Assembly (NCBI GenBank): GCA_037176725.1
Contig: JAZBRS010000013.1
Coordinates: 7,133,001 to 7,197,000 of the forward strand
Direction of reading: 5' to 3'
Source of the DNA: Posidonia oceanica
Lineage: Eukaryota > Streptophyta > Magnoliopsida > Alismatales > Posidoniaceae
Length of the DNA stretch: 64,000 nt
Shown here: one piece after another, positions 11,517 through 21,109 of the stretch
Numbering within the stretch: the stretch's first letter is position 1
How the letters are laid out: every line of letters starts with the position of its first letter
The notes under the pieces: generated by a model
Databases searched by the model: none
What the model was told of the DNA's origin: nothing
What the model saw: only the letters and a program-made list of their open reading frames with translations
Program-made: the position numbers and the translations under genes

Positions 11517-13987
11517 TTTTTTTTATTTTATTCAAAGCGTAATCTTCATTCAAACAAAAAAGATTACAACGAGACTAGTTGAGTACACAACCATTCACTC
11601 AACAGTCTCAGAAAGCCAAAAGCAACAACAAGATAACGAAAGCAAAGAACAAATCAAGCAGAATCGGCATCTAGATCCATAAAGGATGGGAGCTTGCTTT
11701 GCTTGATAGACCTTAAACGACCTGACCTACGCGGTCCTCCAGGGGGAACCAAATCAGAGTAATCCTTCCTTTTATGCTTCCTTCTGTGTTTTCCAACCTT
11801 TGCATAGTCCACTGTATAATAAATAGCATCAACACTAAGTGCCTCCTCACTTAAATCCAGTTGATCCTCCTCAATGTGTTCTTCAAAACCTTCAGAATCC
11901 TCCCAACTAAAGGATGGTTCCTTGTCCAAAATGGTAGAAATTTCCTTGGAATCCATTATCGCGGTTATTTCATCAGAGGCATAATTAGCATCCCTAAGAT
12001 CCTGGTGCAGATCCAACAAACTTTTAGCTTTACCTCCACCTGAGATTTTTAACTTTCTAGCAGTAGAATGGAACTTGGATTTGTCAGACTTATACATAGA
12101 AGTAATTAATTGAGACCAACGATCAAGGGCAGCTTGCCTCCGGGCTTCCTTCTCCATAGAATGCTGTGGACTTTCCTCCACCACATGCTGGGCTGCAGCT
12201 GATGAACCCGCCCCAACCAGCAGTCCCAAAGTGCCAACATCAGACTTGGTGACCTCAGGACCAAGAGCCTTTAAAGAACCATCTAGACCACCCATAGTGA
12301 AGAAGTCTTCAGCCCTATCCGAGCCCAAAGGTTCCTCCATAAGACTGCTGCTCCCCAAAGCACCAGATGCAGCAAGTTGGTTCAACTCCAGATCAGCATT
12401 AAGCCCCTCAACAGGAGTAGGAGATAGAGGTGCTTCCATGTTCAACACACATGATTCAAAATGAAGTTTCTTCTCCTCTTTCTTGCCACCGCCCTTCTGA
12501 TCATTCTTGTTCACTTTAACCTCAGCTCCAGCAGAAGCCATCGGGGTCTTAGGAGCAGAAAAGGATTTGTCAACCCACTCCTTGGTTGAAACAGCCCCTG
12601 ATGAAAGCAATGCCTTCCCTTTGGGGTAGCCATCTTCTGCATGGCCAAAGATTGCACATTTGTGACAAAAGAGGGGGAGGGATCCATCTGGTATTACCAC
12701 CTTTTGAGCAAATAATTCCCCTCCATTGTCAATCCATAAATGCTTAGGAAGTGGCTTTGAGAAATCCACTTCAACACAAACCCGAGTCACCCTCGGCCTA
12801 GTGAATTCCATGGCATCCTTATCAGCACACAGAAACTTCCCCACCATACCAGCTAAGGATTGCAACACCCTAGGGGATTGAAGGTGAGCGCGCAAGCAAG
12901 GGAATTCCACCCAAACCGGAGCACAAGTGGATTCCACCCCCGGAGTAAACCTTGGGGATCACCTGGACACCAACATCAACTTCCCAGCAACCTTCCAATC
13001 ACGCTTAATATATGCATGCACAAAATCATCTCTGTTTTGAAAACGGATGATCACATGGTGATCATCTAAAGCACCTACAAAAAACTCCTGGGAGAAGGTC
13101 TTCACTCGCTTCAGAGTGAGCATGATCTGCATAAGAGTAGGTCTTTGCACCGCAATTTTCCCCACCAAGCTCCACGAAAAGGGACTCGACAGCTTGCCCA
13201 CCTCTGATGGAGAAAAAACCATAACTTGTTTACCATTCTGGAGCACAGCATTCCTCAACGGAATATCTTCAAACACCGGGCGGACATGATTCTCCCGTGT
13301 GAACGCTACAAATGACTTGGGCGGAACTTGAACTCCAGCTCCACGTTGATAATGGGGTGGAGATGCCAACGGATCCCTTTCTCGCCCTGAACCAATATCC
13401 TGCATAGAAATGGAGGGAAATTGGGGACAAGATAGGGCTCTGGAACTACCACCACGAGAGGCTGATCGCTTCTTCAGGCGCTCTTGGTTGTCCCTAGAAG
13501 TATCATCGTGCTGCAAATCTACTCCCAAACGAACAACTTGAGCATAGGAGGGTCAAACAGACCCCAACTCCGGAGAGCGTGCTACACTCTCCTCCACAAT
13601 ATTATGTTGTGCAGAAGGGTGAGTTGACTGAGTCAACGCAACAGAACCAACCAGAGCCGCATCACCCAAAGAGCCATCAACACCTGCTACTGTGGTAGAA
13701 TCCTCCAAGGACTTCCCAGCAACGGATGAGACAGACGTCGGACCAGGCTTCATGCCTGAAGAAGAGGAAACCCCCACCACAAAACCCGACGCATCGGGGG
13801 AGGAGCGATGGGGAACAGGAGGGGGGGCGGGGGAGGTCTGAAAGGTGGTTGGAGTGCAGAAGATGAGGAAGTACGGGGAGGGGGCGTCCCCATCCCGCCA
13901 GCCCAAGGGCACAGTGGAAGGGGAAGGGTGCGTGCAAGAAGGTTTTCGTGGGAGTTTCTCTCTCCTGAAGAGAGGGAAAAGAAGAGG
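11517..13987 (-). mobile_element. LINE-like ORF1-only unit 2
   Basis: About 2.47 kb on the minus strand. The 5' end (GAGAGAAACTCCC near 13965) matches unit 1. The body is a single ORF1-type frame. A short 3' UTR holds TTGTAATCTTTTTT and GAAGATTACGCTTT and ends in an A-rich tail (T-run 11517-11524) abutting CCCTAAA-type repeats. No endonuclease or reverse transcriptase follows ORF1. Confidence 0.7.
11654..13912 (-). pseudogene. LINE ORF1-like protein (DUF4283-like plus zinc knuckle), unit 2
   Basis: One 753-codon frame with two TGA stops, at 13553-13555 and just before 12937 (the latter where unit 1 has Trp). By alignment with unit 1 it has a low-complexity N-terminus with GMKPGPT, a DUF4283-like region (PFSWSLVGK to HVIIRFQNRDDFVHAYI), a WVEFPCLRAHL segment, a CCHC-type knuckle and an acidic C-terminus ending near VPPGGPRRSGR. 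The knuckle reads CHKCAIFGHAEDGY, with its last Cys replaced by Tyr, so nucleic-acid binding is probably lost. Such proteins act as LINE ORF1 RNA chaperones by family analogy. Not a host gene. Confidence 0.7.
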
Positions 13988-14022
13988 TTAGGGTTTTAGG
14001 TTTTTGGGTTTAGGGTTTAGGG
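13988..14022. repeat. Telomere-like spacer between LINE-like units
   Basis: About 35 bp of TAGGGTTTTAGGTTT-type sequence separating the 5' end of unit 2 from the A-tail of unit 1. Probably target sequence or its duplication. Confidence 0.65.
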
Positions 14023-16617
14023 TTTTTTTTTTAATTAAAAGCGTAATCTTCATTGCACAAGAAAAAAGATTACAACTAGGCTCTTGTAAGACACCCAAGC
14101 AGCCCTGAAAGATAAACAGTACAAACTTAAGATAACATCAACCAGATTCAACCTCTAAGTTTGCAAAATAGGAAAGATCACGTTGGCGTGAAGTCTGAAG
14201 ACGTCTCAACCGGCGAGGGCCCCCTGGAGGAACCATAGAAACCCAATCCTTGCGCTTATATTTCCTCTCTTTCTTGAGAGGCTTGCAGTCTACCTCATAA
14301 AAGAGATCATCCATGCTAAACGTTTCCTCCTCCCTAACTTGATCTGGACTGAAAATACCTTCATCTGGATCATCCATGGAGGATTCTTCCCTATCAGCAA
14401 GAGAGGACTTGGGGAGCTCCACTTCACTAGATAGAACTTGCTGAATGGCATCCGGTGAATATTGGGCATCCTCTAAATCCTTCTTCAACATCTGCATTGA
14501 TTTAGCATCCTCCTCCATCTTAACCTTACCAGCAGATTTCCTCCCTCCCATCTTACGTTTGAAAACAGCCTCAACCAATAGGGTCCATCTCTCAAGCGCA
14601 GCCTCCTCCTTGGCAAGTTCATCACTAGTAGGACAGTCAAGGTAAGGGGAACCTTTGGAGATATCAGGAGGAGGAGAAACAACCAAACCATCTCCTGACT
14701 GCACATCAACATATTGTTGATATTCTACTGGTTCACAATGGACAGAAGCATCCACTTGACCAACACCAACAACCACAGCATCAAAGGAAGAAGCACCAAG
14801 GGGAAAGTCCCTACCAACCATAGCCTTACCTTTGTCCAACCCATAACCTGTAACAAATCTTGGACCTACAGTTCCAATGATAGGGACAGAAACACCACCC
14901 ACTAGAACCATAGACACACCCAAGTCTTGCTCCAAGACAGCCCCAGATTCAGATAAAGAGTGGTCAGCATCAGACACCTCCAAGGCCGAGGAGAAATCTT
15001 CCTTGTTTACCACACATGTTTCAAAGTGGACATGCTTGTTACTGCCTTTAGCGGATTTCTTCTTGGGTTTTCTCTTTTTCTTCTTGCTTCCTTCCACTTC
15101 AGTGGTATGTTCAGTTGCCGGTTTGTTCTTGAAGCTACTCATCACCCACGCTTTAGTGGATTCTTTGTCTGAATCACTGGAAACCGCAGCTAATCCCTTG
15201 GTACAGTCCACAGACAAATGACCTAAGGTAACACATTTACGACAGAAAGAGGGGATTGTGTCTTCTGGAACATGGGCAGGTTGAGAAATAATCTCACCCC
15301 CATTATCAATAAACACATTCTTAGGAAGAGGTTTCGAAAGATCCACCTCTACACAAACTCTCGTGATCCCTAGTCGAGTGAAGTCAGCTGCATTACTGTC
15401 AGCACACAAGAACTTCCCTACAAGGCCAGAGATAGATTGGAGAGCCGCAGGTGAGTGGAAATGGGCCCGGAGTTGTGGGAACTCTACCCAAAGAGGAGCA
15501 CAAGTTGATTCTATTCCCGGAGTGAAGTGAGGAGACCACCGGAAGACACGCATATGTTTGCCATTGATCCTCCATTCCTTCTTGATGTAAGCACTAACAA
15601 AGTCCATGCGACTCTGAAAACGAATAATCACATGGAACTGATCAATTGCACTCACAAAGAAGTCTTGATTGAAACCCCTCACCCGCTTCATTGTTTGCCG
15701 GATTTGTGTAAGTGTGGGTCGGGAGGAAGAAAACTTACCCACCAAGCTCCATGAAAATGGTGCTGATAGCTTACCTACCTCTGCAGGAGTGAAGACAATC
15801 AATCTCCTACCATTGATCTCCACTGGATCTCGCAGTGGAATTTCCTCAAACACCGGTCGGACGTGAGACGCTCGGGTCATTGCAGCAAAAGATTTAGGTA
15901 ATACTTGATCTTGCGTTCTGGACTGATAGTGTGGGGGAGATGCTAAAGGATCATCCTCCTCCGCTCGCATCGAAATCTGAGGGAGCTTCGGCTGGGGAAG
16001 ACCCCTTCGCACAGCAGTTGGGGGTGGCTTTACAGCCTCACCCTTACCTACTGTGGAGGCAGCAAGTACGGTCTTCTTCAACAAGCTCTTAATAGGGGGC
16101 TTGGGTCCGGCAAGGGGATCCTTCGCCACCGATGAAGGAGCTACACCAGCCGTCCTCGATGCTTCGGGATCCAAACCACCAGAGGGAGCAACCTTGAGAG
16201 GGGGGAAGTTCTCGATTGAAAGCCCACCAACAGTACCCTGTGACGGAGACGAGATCGCCACCGAAGCAACCTTCGGAGGGGCCTCAACTGTTGCCACAGA
16301 CAACTTTGGTCACGCCAAAGAGGACTGAACCCCTATTGGAGAAATAGGGCACGAAGCCCTAACTAAAGAGGCTTCCGTCGGACCAGGCTTCATCCCTGTG
16401 GAGGAAAGATCTCCCACACCAGAACGAATCTGGAGAACGGAAGGACGCCATAGAGGATGGGGGTGAGAGAAAGGAGGAGGACGAGGAGAAAAGGGAGATC
16501 GGAGGGGTGGCGACCCCATCTTGCCAACCCTAGGGCACTGGCGGAAAGGGGGAAGAAAACGTGCGCTTTTGAAGTCTCGCGGGAGTTTCTCTCTCTAGAA
16601 AAGAGAAAAAGCTGGAG
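14023..16617 (-). mobile_element. LINE-like ORF1-only unit 1
   Basis: About 2.6 kb on the minus strand, built like unit 2. The 5' end has GAGAGAAACTCCC near 16590, then a long ORF1, a roughly 100-bp 3' UTR (TTGTAATCTTTTTTC, GAAGATTACGC) and an A-tail (T-run 14023-14032). Both sides abut TTTAGGG-like tracts. ORF2 is absent, as in unit 2, so this looks like a non-autonomous form and not a random truncation. Confidence 0.7.
14138..16303 (-). CDS. LINE ORF1-like protein, DUF4283-like plus CCHC knuckle, unit 1
   Basis: Uninterrupted 721-residue frame. Rough layout: proline/alanine-rich N-terminus (1-130); DUF4283-like region around 165-270 (PFSWSLVGKFSSSRPTLTQI to QFHVIIRFQSRMDFVSAYI); a region with WVEFPQLRAHF and FLCADSNA; an intact CX2CX4HX4C knuckle CRKCVTLGHLSVDC near 370; an acidic, Lys-rich C-terminus ending after VPPGGPRRLRRL. 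In LINEs such a protein coats element RNA and aids reverse transcription; here no RT accompanies it. The same frame continues upstream of a TGA at 16310-16312 to an ATG at 16519 (shared GMKPGPT motif), so the original start was probably upstream and this ORF is slightly truncated. Confidence 0.65.
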   Translation of the reverse strand: MSVATVEAPPKVASVAISSPSQGTVGGLSIENFPPLKVAPSGGLDPEASRTAGVAPSSVAKDPLAGPKPPIKSLLKKTVLAASTVGKGEAVKPPPTAVRRGLPQPKLPQISMRAEEDDPLASPPHYQSRTQDQVLPKSFAAMTRASHVRPVFEEIPLRDPVEINGRRLIVFTPAEVGKLSAPFSWSLVGKFSSSRPTLTQIRQTMKRVRGFNQDFFVSAIDQFHVIIRFQSRMDFVSAYIKKEWRINGKHMRVFRWSPHFTPGIESTCAPLWVEFPQLRAHFHSPAALQSISGLVGKFLCADSNAADFTRLGITRVCVEVDLSKPLPKNVFIDNGGEIISQPAHVPEDTIPSFCRKCVTLGHLSVDCTKGLAAVSSDSDKESTKAWVMSSFKNKPATEHTTEVEGSKKKKRKPKKKSAKGSNKHVHFETCVVNKEDFSSALEVSDADHSLSESGAVLEQDLGVSMVLVGGVSVPIIGTVGPRFVTGYGLDKGKAMVGRDFPLGASSFDAVVVGVGQVDASVHCEPVEYQQYVDVQSGDGLVVSPPPDISKGSPYLDCPTSDELAKEEAALERWTLLVEAVFKRKMGGRKSAGKVKMEEDAKSMQMLKKDLEDAQYSPDAIQQVLSSEVELPKSSLADREESSMDDPDEGIFSPDQVREEETFSMDDLFYEVDCKPLKKERKYKRKDWVSMVPPGGPRRLRRLQTSRQRDLSYFANLEVESG

Positions 16618-16690
16618 GGTTTTTTAGGGGTTTAGGGTTTGAGGTTTAGGGTTTAGGGTTTTGGGTTTTGGGTGTTGGGTTTTAGGTTTT
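16618..16690. repeat. Telomere-like tract at 5' side of LINE-like unit 1
   Basis: TTTAGGGTTTGAGGTTTAGG-type sequence. It shares GGGTTTGAGGTTTAGGGTTT and TTTTGGGTGTTGGG with 11450-11503, on the far side of both LINE-like units. This could be an imperfect long target duplication or simply repetitive target sequence. Confidence 0.6.
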
Positions 16691-16772
16691 GGGATTTGGG
16701 ATGGTTGTGGTTTGGAGTTTGAGTCCATCAGAGAAGAGCCATTAATGCAGGAGTCAAAATGAGGTGTCTACA

Positions 16773-17418
16773 CCTGGTATGCTTTTTGGTACCGCAAGTA
16801 TGTCCTGCGGGTTGCCTACACATTTGTCTTGGATCCAGAGCATTGAATAGAGCCCTGTTTACTTGGATGAATTACATCCCTCTTGGCATCTTGGTTTTTG
16901 ACTTGATTCCCTAGCCTGTTTTATTAGTGCATCAAAGCATCATGACTTCAAACTATCCAATTTTGGCATATATCCTTTGGCATGCATAATTTGCAAGGCA
17001 TATTGCATGATGCCATATGGCATACATTATTTGGCTTTTATTCGCCGACATAGCCACACATGAGCGTAATGACCTAGAAAGATCAACTCATTTGGGCACA
17101 TGAGGGTGCCTAACCCCTTCCCCATGCGTAATAGGAGTCCTTGCCCTTTCTCTGGATTGCAATGACCTTGTGTCGCATCCATTCGGGACGGATTAGCATA
17201 TTTTCAAATTGCATAAGTGAATTTGCATGTTTTCGCATCCGATTTTCCTCGTCTTTCGATTTTCAAATAGACTAGGTGGCGACTCCATGTCTTTTCCTTT
17301 GTTTTTCCTCCATTTTTGCCTTTTCGATGTTTCCCTCGGGTCGAGTCCTCTCCGGATGCACCACTTGCCGTGACCAATCACTTCTAGGCCCTCGGTCAGC
17401 CTCGACGACGTGGTCACA
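16773..17418 (+). mobile_element. 3' end of an older LTR (H) interrupted by A
   Basis: Plus-strand LTR remnant with the shared box at 17104-17150 and, about 290 bp downstream, an end in GTGGTCACA at 17418, like element D's GTCACA end. No primer site follows, so it is a 3' or solo LTR. The left part was separated by insertion of A. Confidence 0.6.
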
Positions 17419-18321
17419 AGTATACGATAGATGCATATTATCTAATTGTGTGTATAGTACACGACTATCCGTTTAGTATACATCAAGTACACTTTATTAT
17501 ACTAGTAATTATTTAATCTCACTATACTAATCATGATTATTGACTTAAGATTGTTTAACATTATTATACTAAACGTGTACAAAATGTGTAAATGTGTATT
17601 AAATATGTATAAAATGCATAGTTGTGTACAAAACGTGTACCATATAATAAATGTGTACTCGTGTCAATCGAGTTATTGTCGTGTCAAAAGGATACCGTAA
17701 ATCTAAACGTGCACTTAACAGATCGTGTCATGTGTACACGACAACAGGTAGTTTGTGTTTAGGCTTAGTATTAGGTATACGATAATTAAATGGGTTGTGT
17801 TTGAATTTGACATATATGTATAGTATACTTGTTTATACACGACACGATAAGTATACGATACGACCCAATTGACATGTCTAATTTGATGTCAATTTAGACT
17901 CTATGTCACATACTGAAGTGACACCTAACTTGTATCATTTCTCATGTCATCAACAGTACAAGATGATATGAATTATGATATTCTAAATCTCATATCATCT
18001 ATGATATGATAGTTTCATATCATCTCCTATCATTGATGATAGAAGAAGTGATACAAGGTAGATACTATGTTAACATGTGATGTGGAGTACAACTAATACG
18101 TTTATACGTGTAAGGTTTGGTGTACATGAACCGGGCTCCTTTCATCTTACTGCATTAATCTGTATTGGCTCTTGTTAACCACTATAAAACCAATTGGTGA
18201 TACTGAGTCACAGCCAATGCAGGGTTGGAACATGGGAACACAACATGTACAACATGAAAATATCCAGAAAATGTCCATAGATGGATGATTGAGGAGATTT
18301 GAATCTAGATAGGGTGTCTCA
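17419..18321. other. AT-rich intergenic DNA, no gene
   Basis: AT-rich sequence with many GTATAC/CGTGT words (for example repeated TGTGTA and ACGTGTAC) and no ORF of note. It contains the hairpin listed next. The CGTGTC/GACACG pattern recalls degenerate DNA-transposon ends, but I cannot define an element. Confidence 0.5.
17928..18060. repeat. MITE-like hairpin
   Basis: Inverted ends CTTGTATCATTTCTC and TGATAGAAGAAGTGATACAAG enclose a palindromic ATATCAT-rich centre (GATGATATGA, CATATCATCTATGATATG). About 130 bp, AT-rich. No clear target duplication, so the class is uncertain. Confidence 0.45.
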
Positions 18322-18637
18322 TGTTGGACCTAAGTTCAAATGTACAACTTATGTGACTTAACCAACTTGATTAGTTGACTAGCCCAATTGTGAGACAAAT
18401 TAGATTAAGTGGTGTATGAGGGATATTATAACACAGCTATGGAGTGTGTTATATAAGGGATATCCCTCTAGGATTTCAATACACAACCACATAACATCTC
18501 TTCTAGCTCCTTTGCTTTGCCTTGAGAGACTCCCTCCATAGGAGCAGAGGTGGTTGCTATGGGGATACATACGAGGAACGCTTCTGCATCAAGATCAACG
18601 ACATGACGATGTCGGGTAAGCCCTATATAGCCTATCA
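18322..18637 (+). mobile_element. 5' LTR of a Copia-like element (G)
   Basis: A 316-bp segment starting TGTTGGACC and ending CCTATCA, followed after two bases by a Copia-type primer site. It has TATATAAGG at about 18452, a plausible TATA box. Size and TG...CA ends suit Copia LTRs. The 3' LTR is not in the window. Confidence 0.5.
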
Positions 18638-18639
18638 AG

Positions 18640-18652
18640 TAGTACCAGAGCC
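18640..18652 (+). other. Copia-type primer binding site (tRNA-iMet)
   Basis: TAGTACCAGAGCC differs from the classic plant Copia site TGGTATCAGAGCC by two transitions. Confidence 0.5.
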
Positions 18653-19383
18653 ATGTTTTGTTGTAGTCTTTGGATTTTGGGGAGGATTTCATCATATGGT
18701 TTTGTTTGTACGCATCTGGTTTTCATGTACAATGATGAAATCATGAGGAAAAGGTATTAAATGGAATATCCAGCCTTTTAAGTCGTGTGGAGGTCGTTTT
18801 CCGGCCATTCCTATACGTTCCCGCAACCGGGACGGTTTTTCAGGCCACACATGAGGCGGAATCGACTTTTTCGGCCATCCAGGCCATTTTGAACGACTGG
18901 AACGGGGTTTTAATGTCTTTTCCGGATTGTCAATGAATCGATCTGGCTCGCCGTAGCTAGAAATACTGCGACGGCCAGATTCTGGCGCCTCCTAGGCGCC
19001 CGACCGGCGGCCGGGAGCTTGGGAGGAGCCCCTACGGCGGCCGGGTGCTTGCTGGAGGCTGCCACGCTGCTGCCACCTTTTCCCTTTTCCCTTTTTGGAC
19101 CCTGTTAGGGTTTCTAGGGTTAGTGGTAAACGGATCCGAGGCGAATCTGTTTATCCGATTCACCCATTTATTTTATTTTGTGATAATTACATATTAGTCC
19201 CTACAGTTATGTTTTCTTATAGCTGAATTTTATTTTAATTAAAATGCTCTATAAAGTCCTCTGATTTAATGAAAACCCCACAAAAATCTGTTATTTCCCT
19301 TGCAGTCTTGAGTTTTCTGGTTGTAACATTTAAGTTATTTGTTATTATGAAAAACTCTGTAAGTTTCTAAAATATATGTTAGG
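18653..19383 (+). other. Leader of Copia-like element G, left half
   Basis: Non-coding leader continuing at 42085 after element B. No ORF or known motif. GTAAGT at 19360 and a pyrimidine-poor ...TTTTTGCAG at 42873 could be splice sites of a leader intron, but this is only a pattern match. Confidence 0.4.
19379..19383. other. Target site duplication TTAGG of element B (left)
   Basis: TTAGG directly precedes TGTAGACACC and is repeated at 42085-42089 directly after the 3' LTR end TTACTACA, which fixes both ends of B. Confidence 0.92.
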
Positions 19384-20672
19384 TGTAGACACCCCATTTT
19401 GACAGGCTTTTGGCTAGAGAATCTCTAGAAGTTGGCTTAGAAGAAGGTATGGCAATTCCATTTCCAAAACCCTACCCAAAACCAACCCAAAACAATCCAA
19501 TTCTACTTCCCAAACCCAATCCAACCTAATCCAACACTTAAACCAAGCCCAAGCCCATTAGCAGCCCAGTTTATTGAGTTGCAGACTCAGGCGCCGCATG
19601 CACAGGTGACTAGACTTTGGCACCATGCTAAGTGGCGACTGAGTTCGGTGCCACTGCAACCAACGACTAGACTACAACTCAGGCCACCGCCCAAGCTTCC
19701 CTGCCACGGCTGCTGCCGGTCGTCGGCCTCCTGCCACCCCGTCCCCTCACCACTTACTCGCCACTACTGCCACGTGCTACACGCCAAGCGCCACTAACTT
19801 CCCTGCCACCGGTCACTCTCTCTACTGGCGTCCTTCCCGCTCACCTACTCCTCATTGCCACCTCCGCCGAACTCCCTGCCACCGACGACCTTCGCCATCC
19901 TCCCTCTGCACACACTTACTTCCTCGGCATGCAGACCCTCTCACAGCCTCTCACACGACCGCCTCTGTGCCTTGCCTGCCATGCCGTCCTTCCTCTTCTC
20001 TTCCAGCCATTTGAACAAAACCCCATGGCCACCGCTTGAACCCAGGACCTTTTGCTTACTTTGCAACCACCGCACCTGCATTCTGAGAGCCCCTAGAGAA
20101 AATTCAAGCCTCCCAGAGCGTTCCTCACCCTTCCTTGTGCGATCCCCAGCTTTCCAGAGTGATCCCTAGCCTCCCTAAGCCTCGCCATTTGCCTTCTTCT
20201 TCCGCTCCGGTGAGCTTCCTCAACCTCTGTCCGCAACTCCGGCAAGCCATAGAGGTGGTTCCTCTCACCGCATTGCATGTTTGAGGGTCCGGGAACATTC
20301 CCGGACCTCCTCCCTTCGCAGCCGTAATGGCCGCTTCCTTTCTTGCACCCTCGGCCGTGCCAACGGCTGAGGAGGCGCAGCAACGCCGGCGAAGTGCCGT
20401 CGGAGGCGAGAAAGGGACGCCTGTCCCTTTTCTCAGCCCGCAAGCATTCCCTCACATCCCCCTCAGTCCCTCGGAGCCTCCTGAATGGTTTGTTGGGTCG
20501 TTGGCCACTCGCATGGCCGACCTCCGGCAAGCCACGGCGGTGCAAAGAGGTGGAGGTGGGTGGAGTGCCACAAGCCACCATTTTCCACATCTTGGCTTTA
20601 TTGCTTTTAAACAAGGTTTGCTAAACTTTGCATGGTTTATTAATTGCATCTTGCATACCACCTTAGGGTGAA

Positions 20673-20678
20673 TATAAA
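20673..20678 (+). promoter_or_regulatory. Candidate TATA box in LTR of B
   Basis: TATAAA, conserved at 41666-41671 in the 3' LTR and about 417 bp before the LTR end in both copies. Placement fits a U3 promoter, but no start site can be confirmed. Confidence 0.3.
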
Positions 20679-20748
20679 CTGGCGTTTCACGCCAACATTT
20701 GCCACAATTGCGGATCAGTTAAGAAAGACTGATTCCTCGGGAGTGTCG

Positions 20749-20796
20749 GGGGTGCCTAACACCTTCCCCGCACGTAACAGGAGTCCTTGCCCTTTC
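20749..20796 (+). promoter_or_regulatory. Conserved LTR box shared by all Tat-type LTRs here
   Basis: Core GGTGCCTAACACCTTCCCC then CGTAACAGGAGTCCTTGCCC. Other copies: 17104-17150 (H), 40790-40836 (solo LTR), 41741-41789 (B 3' LTR) on plus; 7679-7728 (A), 43220-43260 (F), 43670-43710 (C), 51978-52018 (D), 61709-61750 (E) on minus. Each lies a few hundred bp inside the LTR's 3' end. Role unknown. Confidence 0.6.
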
Positions 20797-21091
20797 TCTA
20801 GACTGCAGTGACCCCGTGTCACGCATTTGCATTGATTTTCGCATGCTTCTAAAATGCATAGGTTTTCCTTGCACCTTCTTTATACGGTTTTCCTAATTTC
20901 CCATTTTAATAAATCTGGTGGCGACTCTGTGTCTTTTCTTTATTTCTTTTTGGCTTTCGTCTCTACTTTTCGGTGTTTTTGAGTCGAGTTTCCTTCCTCA
21001 GATTCACCCGCATTTAGTGAACCTACTTTCGGTTGGTGCACGCGTGCTTTGGCATCGTGCATGGACAATCCGATTTTCAGGATTACTACAG

Positions 21092-21109
21092 TGGCGACTC
21101 TGCTGGGGA
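21092..21109 (+). other. Primer binding site of B, tRNA-Arg type
   Basis: TGGCGACTCTGCTGGGGA, one base after the LTR end. It differs by one base from the site of A. Confidence 0.85.

Larger units (their letters stand above)
1..16772 (-). mobile_element. Tat-lineage Ty3/Gypsy retrotransposon A, 5' part
   Basis: Minus-strand LTR retrotransposon whose 3' half lies left of the window. Read on the minus strand the order is 5' LTR (16772-7379), tRNA-Arg-type primer site, leader, gag, protease, G-patch-like region, low-complexity linker and the start of reverse transcriptase at the window edge. Its proteins match those of element B segment by segment, and B carries the second RNase H that marks the Tat lineage. 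The right boundary is TCTACA at 16772 against an unrelated flank. The target duplication cannot be checked because the other LTR is outside the window. Confidence 0.85.
7379..16772 (-). mobile_element. 5' LTR of A, expanded by nested insertions
   Basis: On the minus strand it begins TGTAGACACCTC at 16772 and ends GGATCGCTACA at 7379, next to the primer site. Removing the SINE and the two LINE-like units leaves about 4.0 kb, close to the 4.2 kb LTR of C. It contains the shared LTR box (7679-7728), an AAATGCAA-rich tandem array, a GC-rich block and TTTAGGG-like tracts. Confidence 0.8.
19384..21090 (+). mobile_element. 5' LTR of B
   Basis: 1707 bp from TGTAGACACCCC to GGATTACTACA. It lacks about 1.2 kb found in the 3' LTR between CCATTTTCCAC and the ATCTT...CTTTATTGC segment (junction near 20587). 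Proline-rich frames within (19855-20169) recur in the 3' LTR only because it is an LTR copy. Confidence 0.92.

Noticed and set aside
19855..20169. 104-codon frame with a homologue at 36243-36584
   Set aside because: Conservation is due to the two LTR copies of B; the composition is proline/serine/leucine-rich with no domain.
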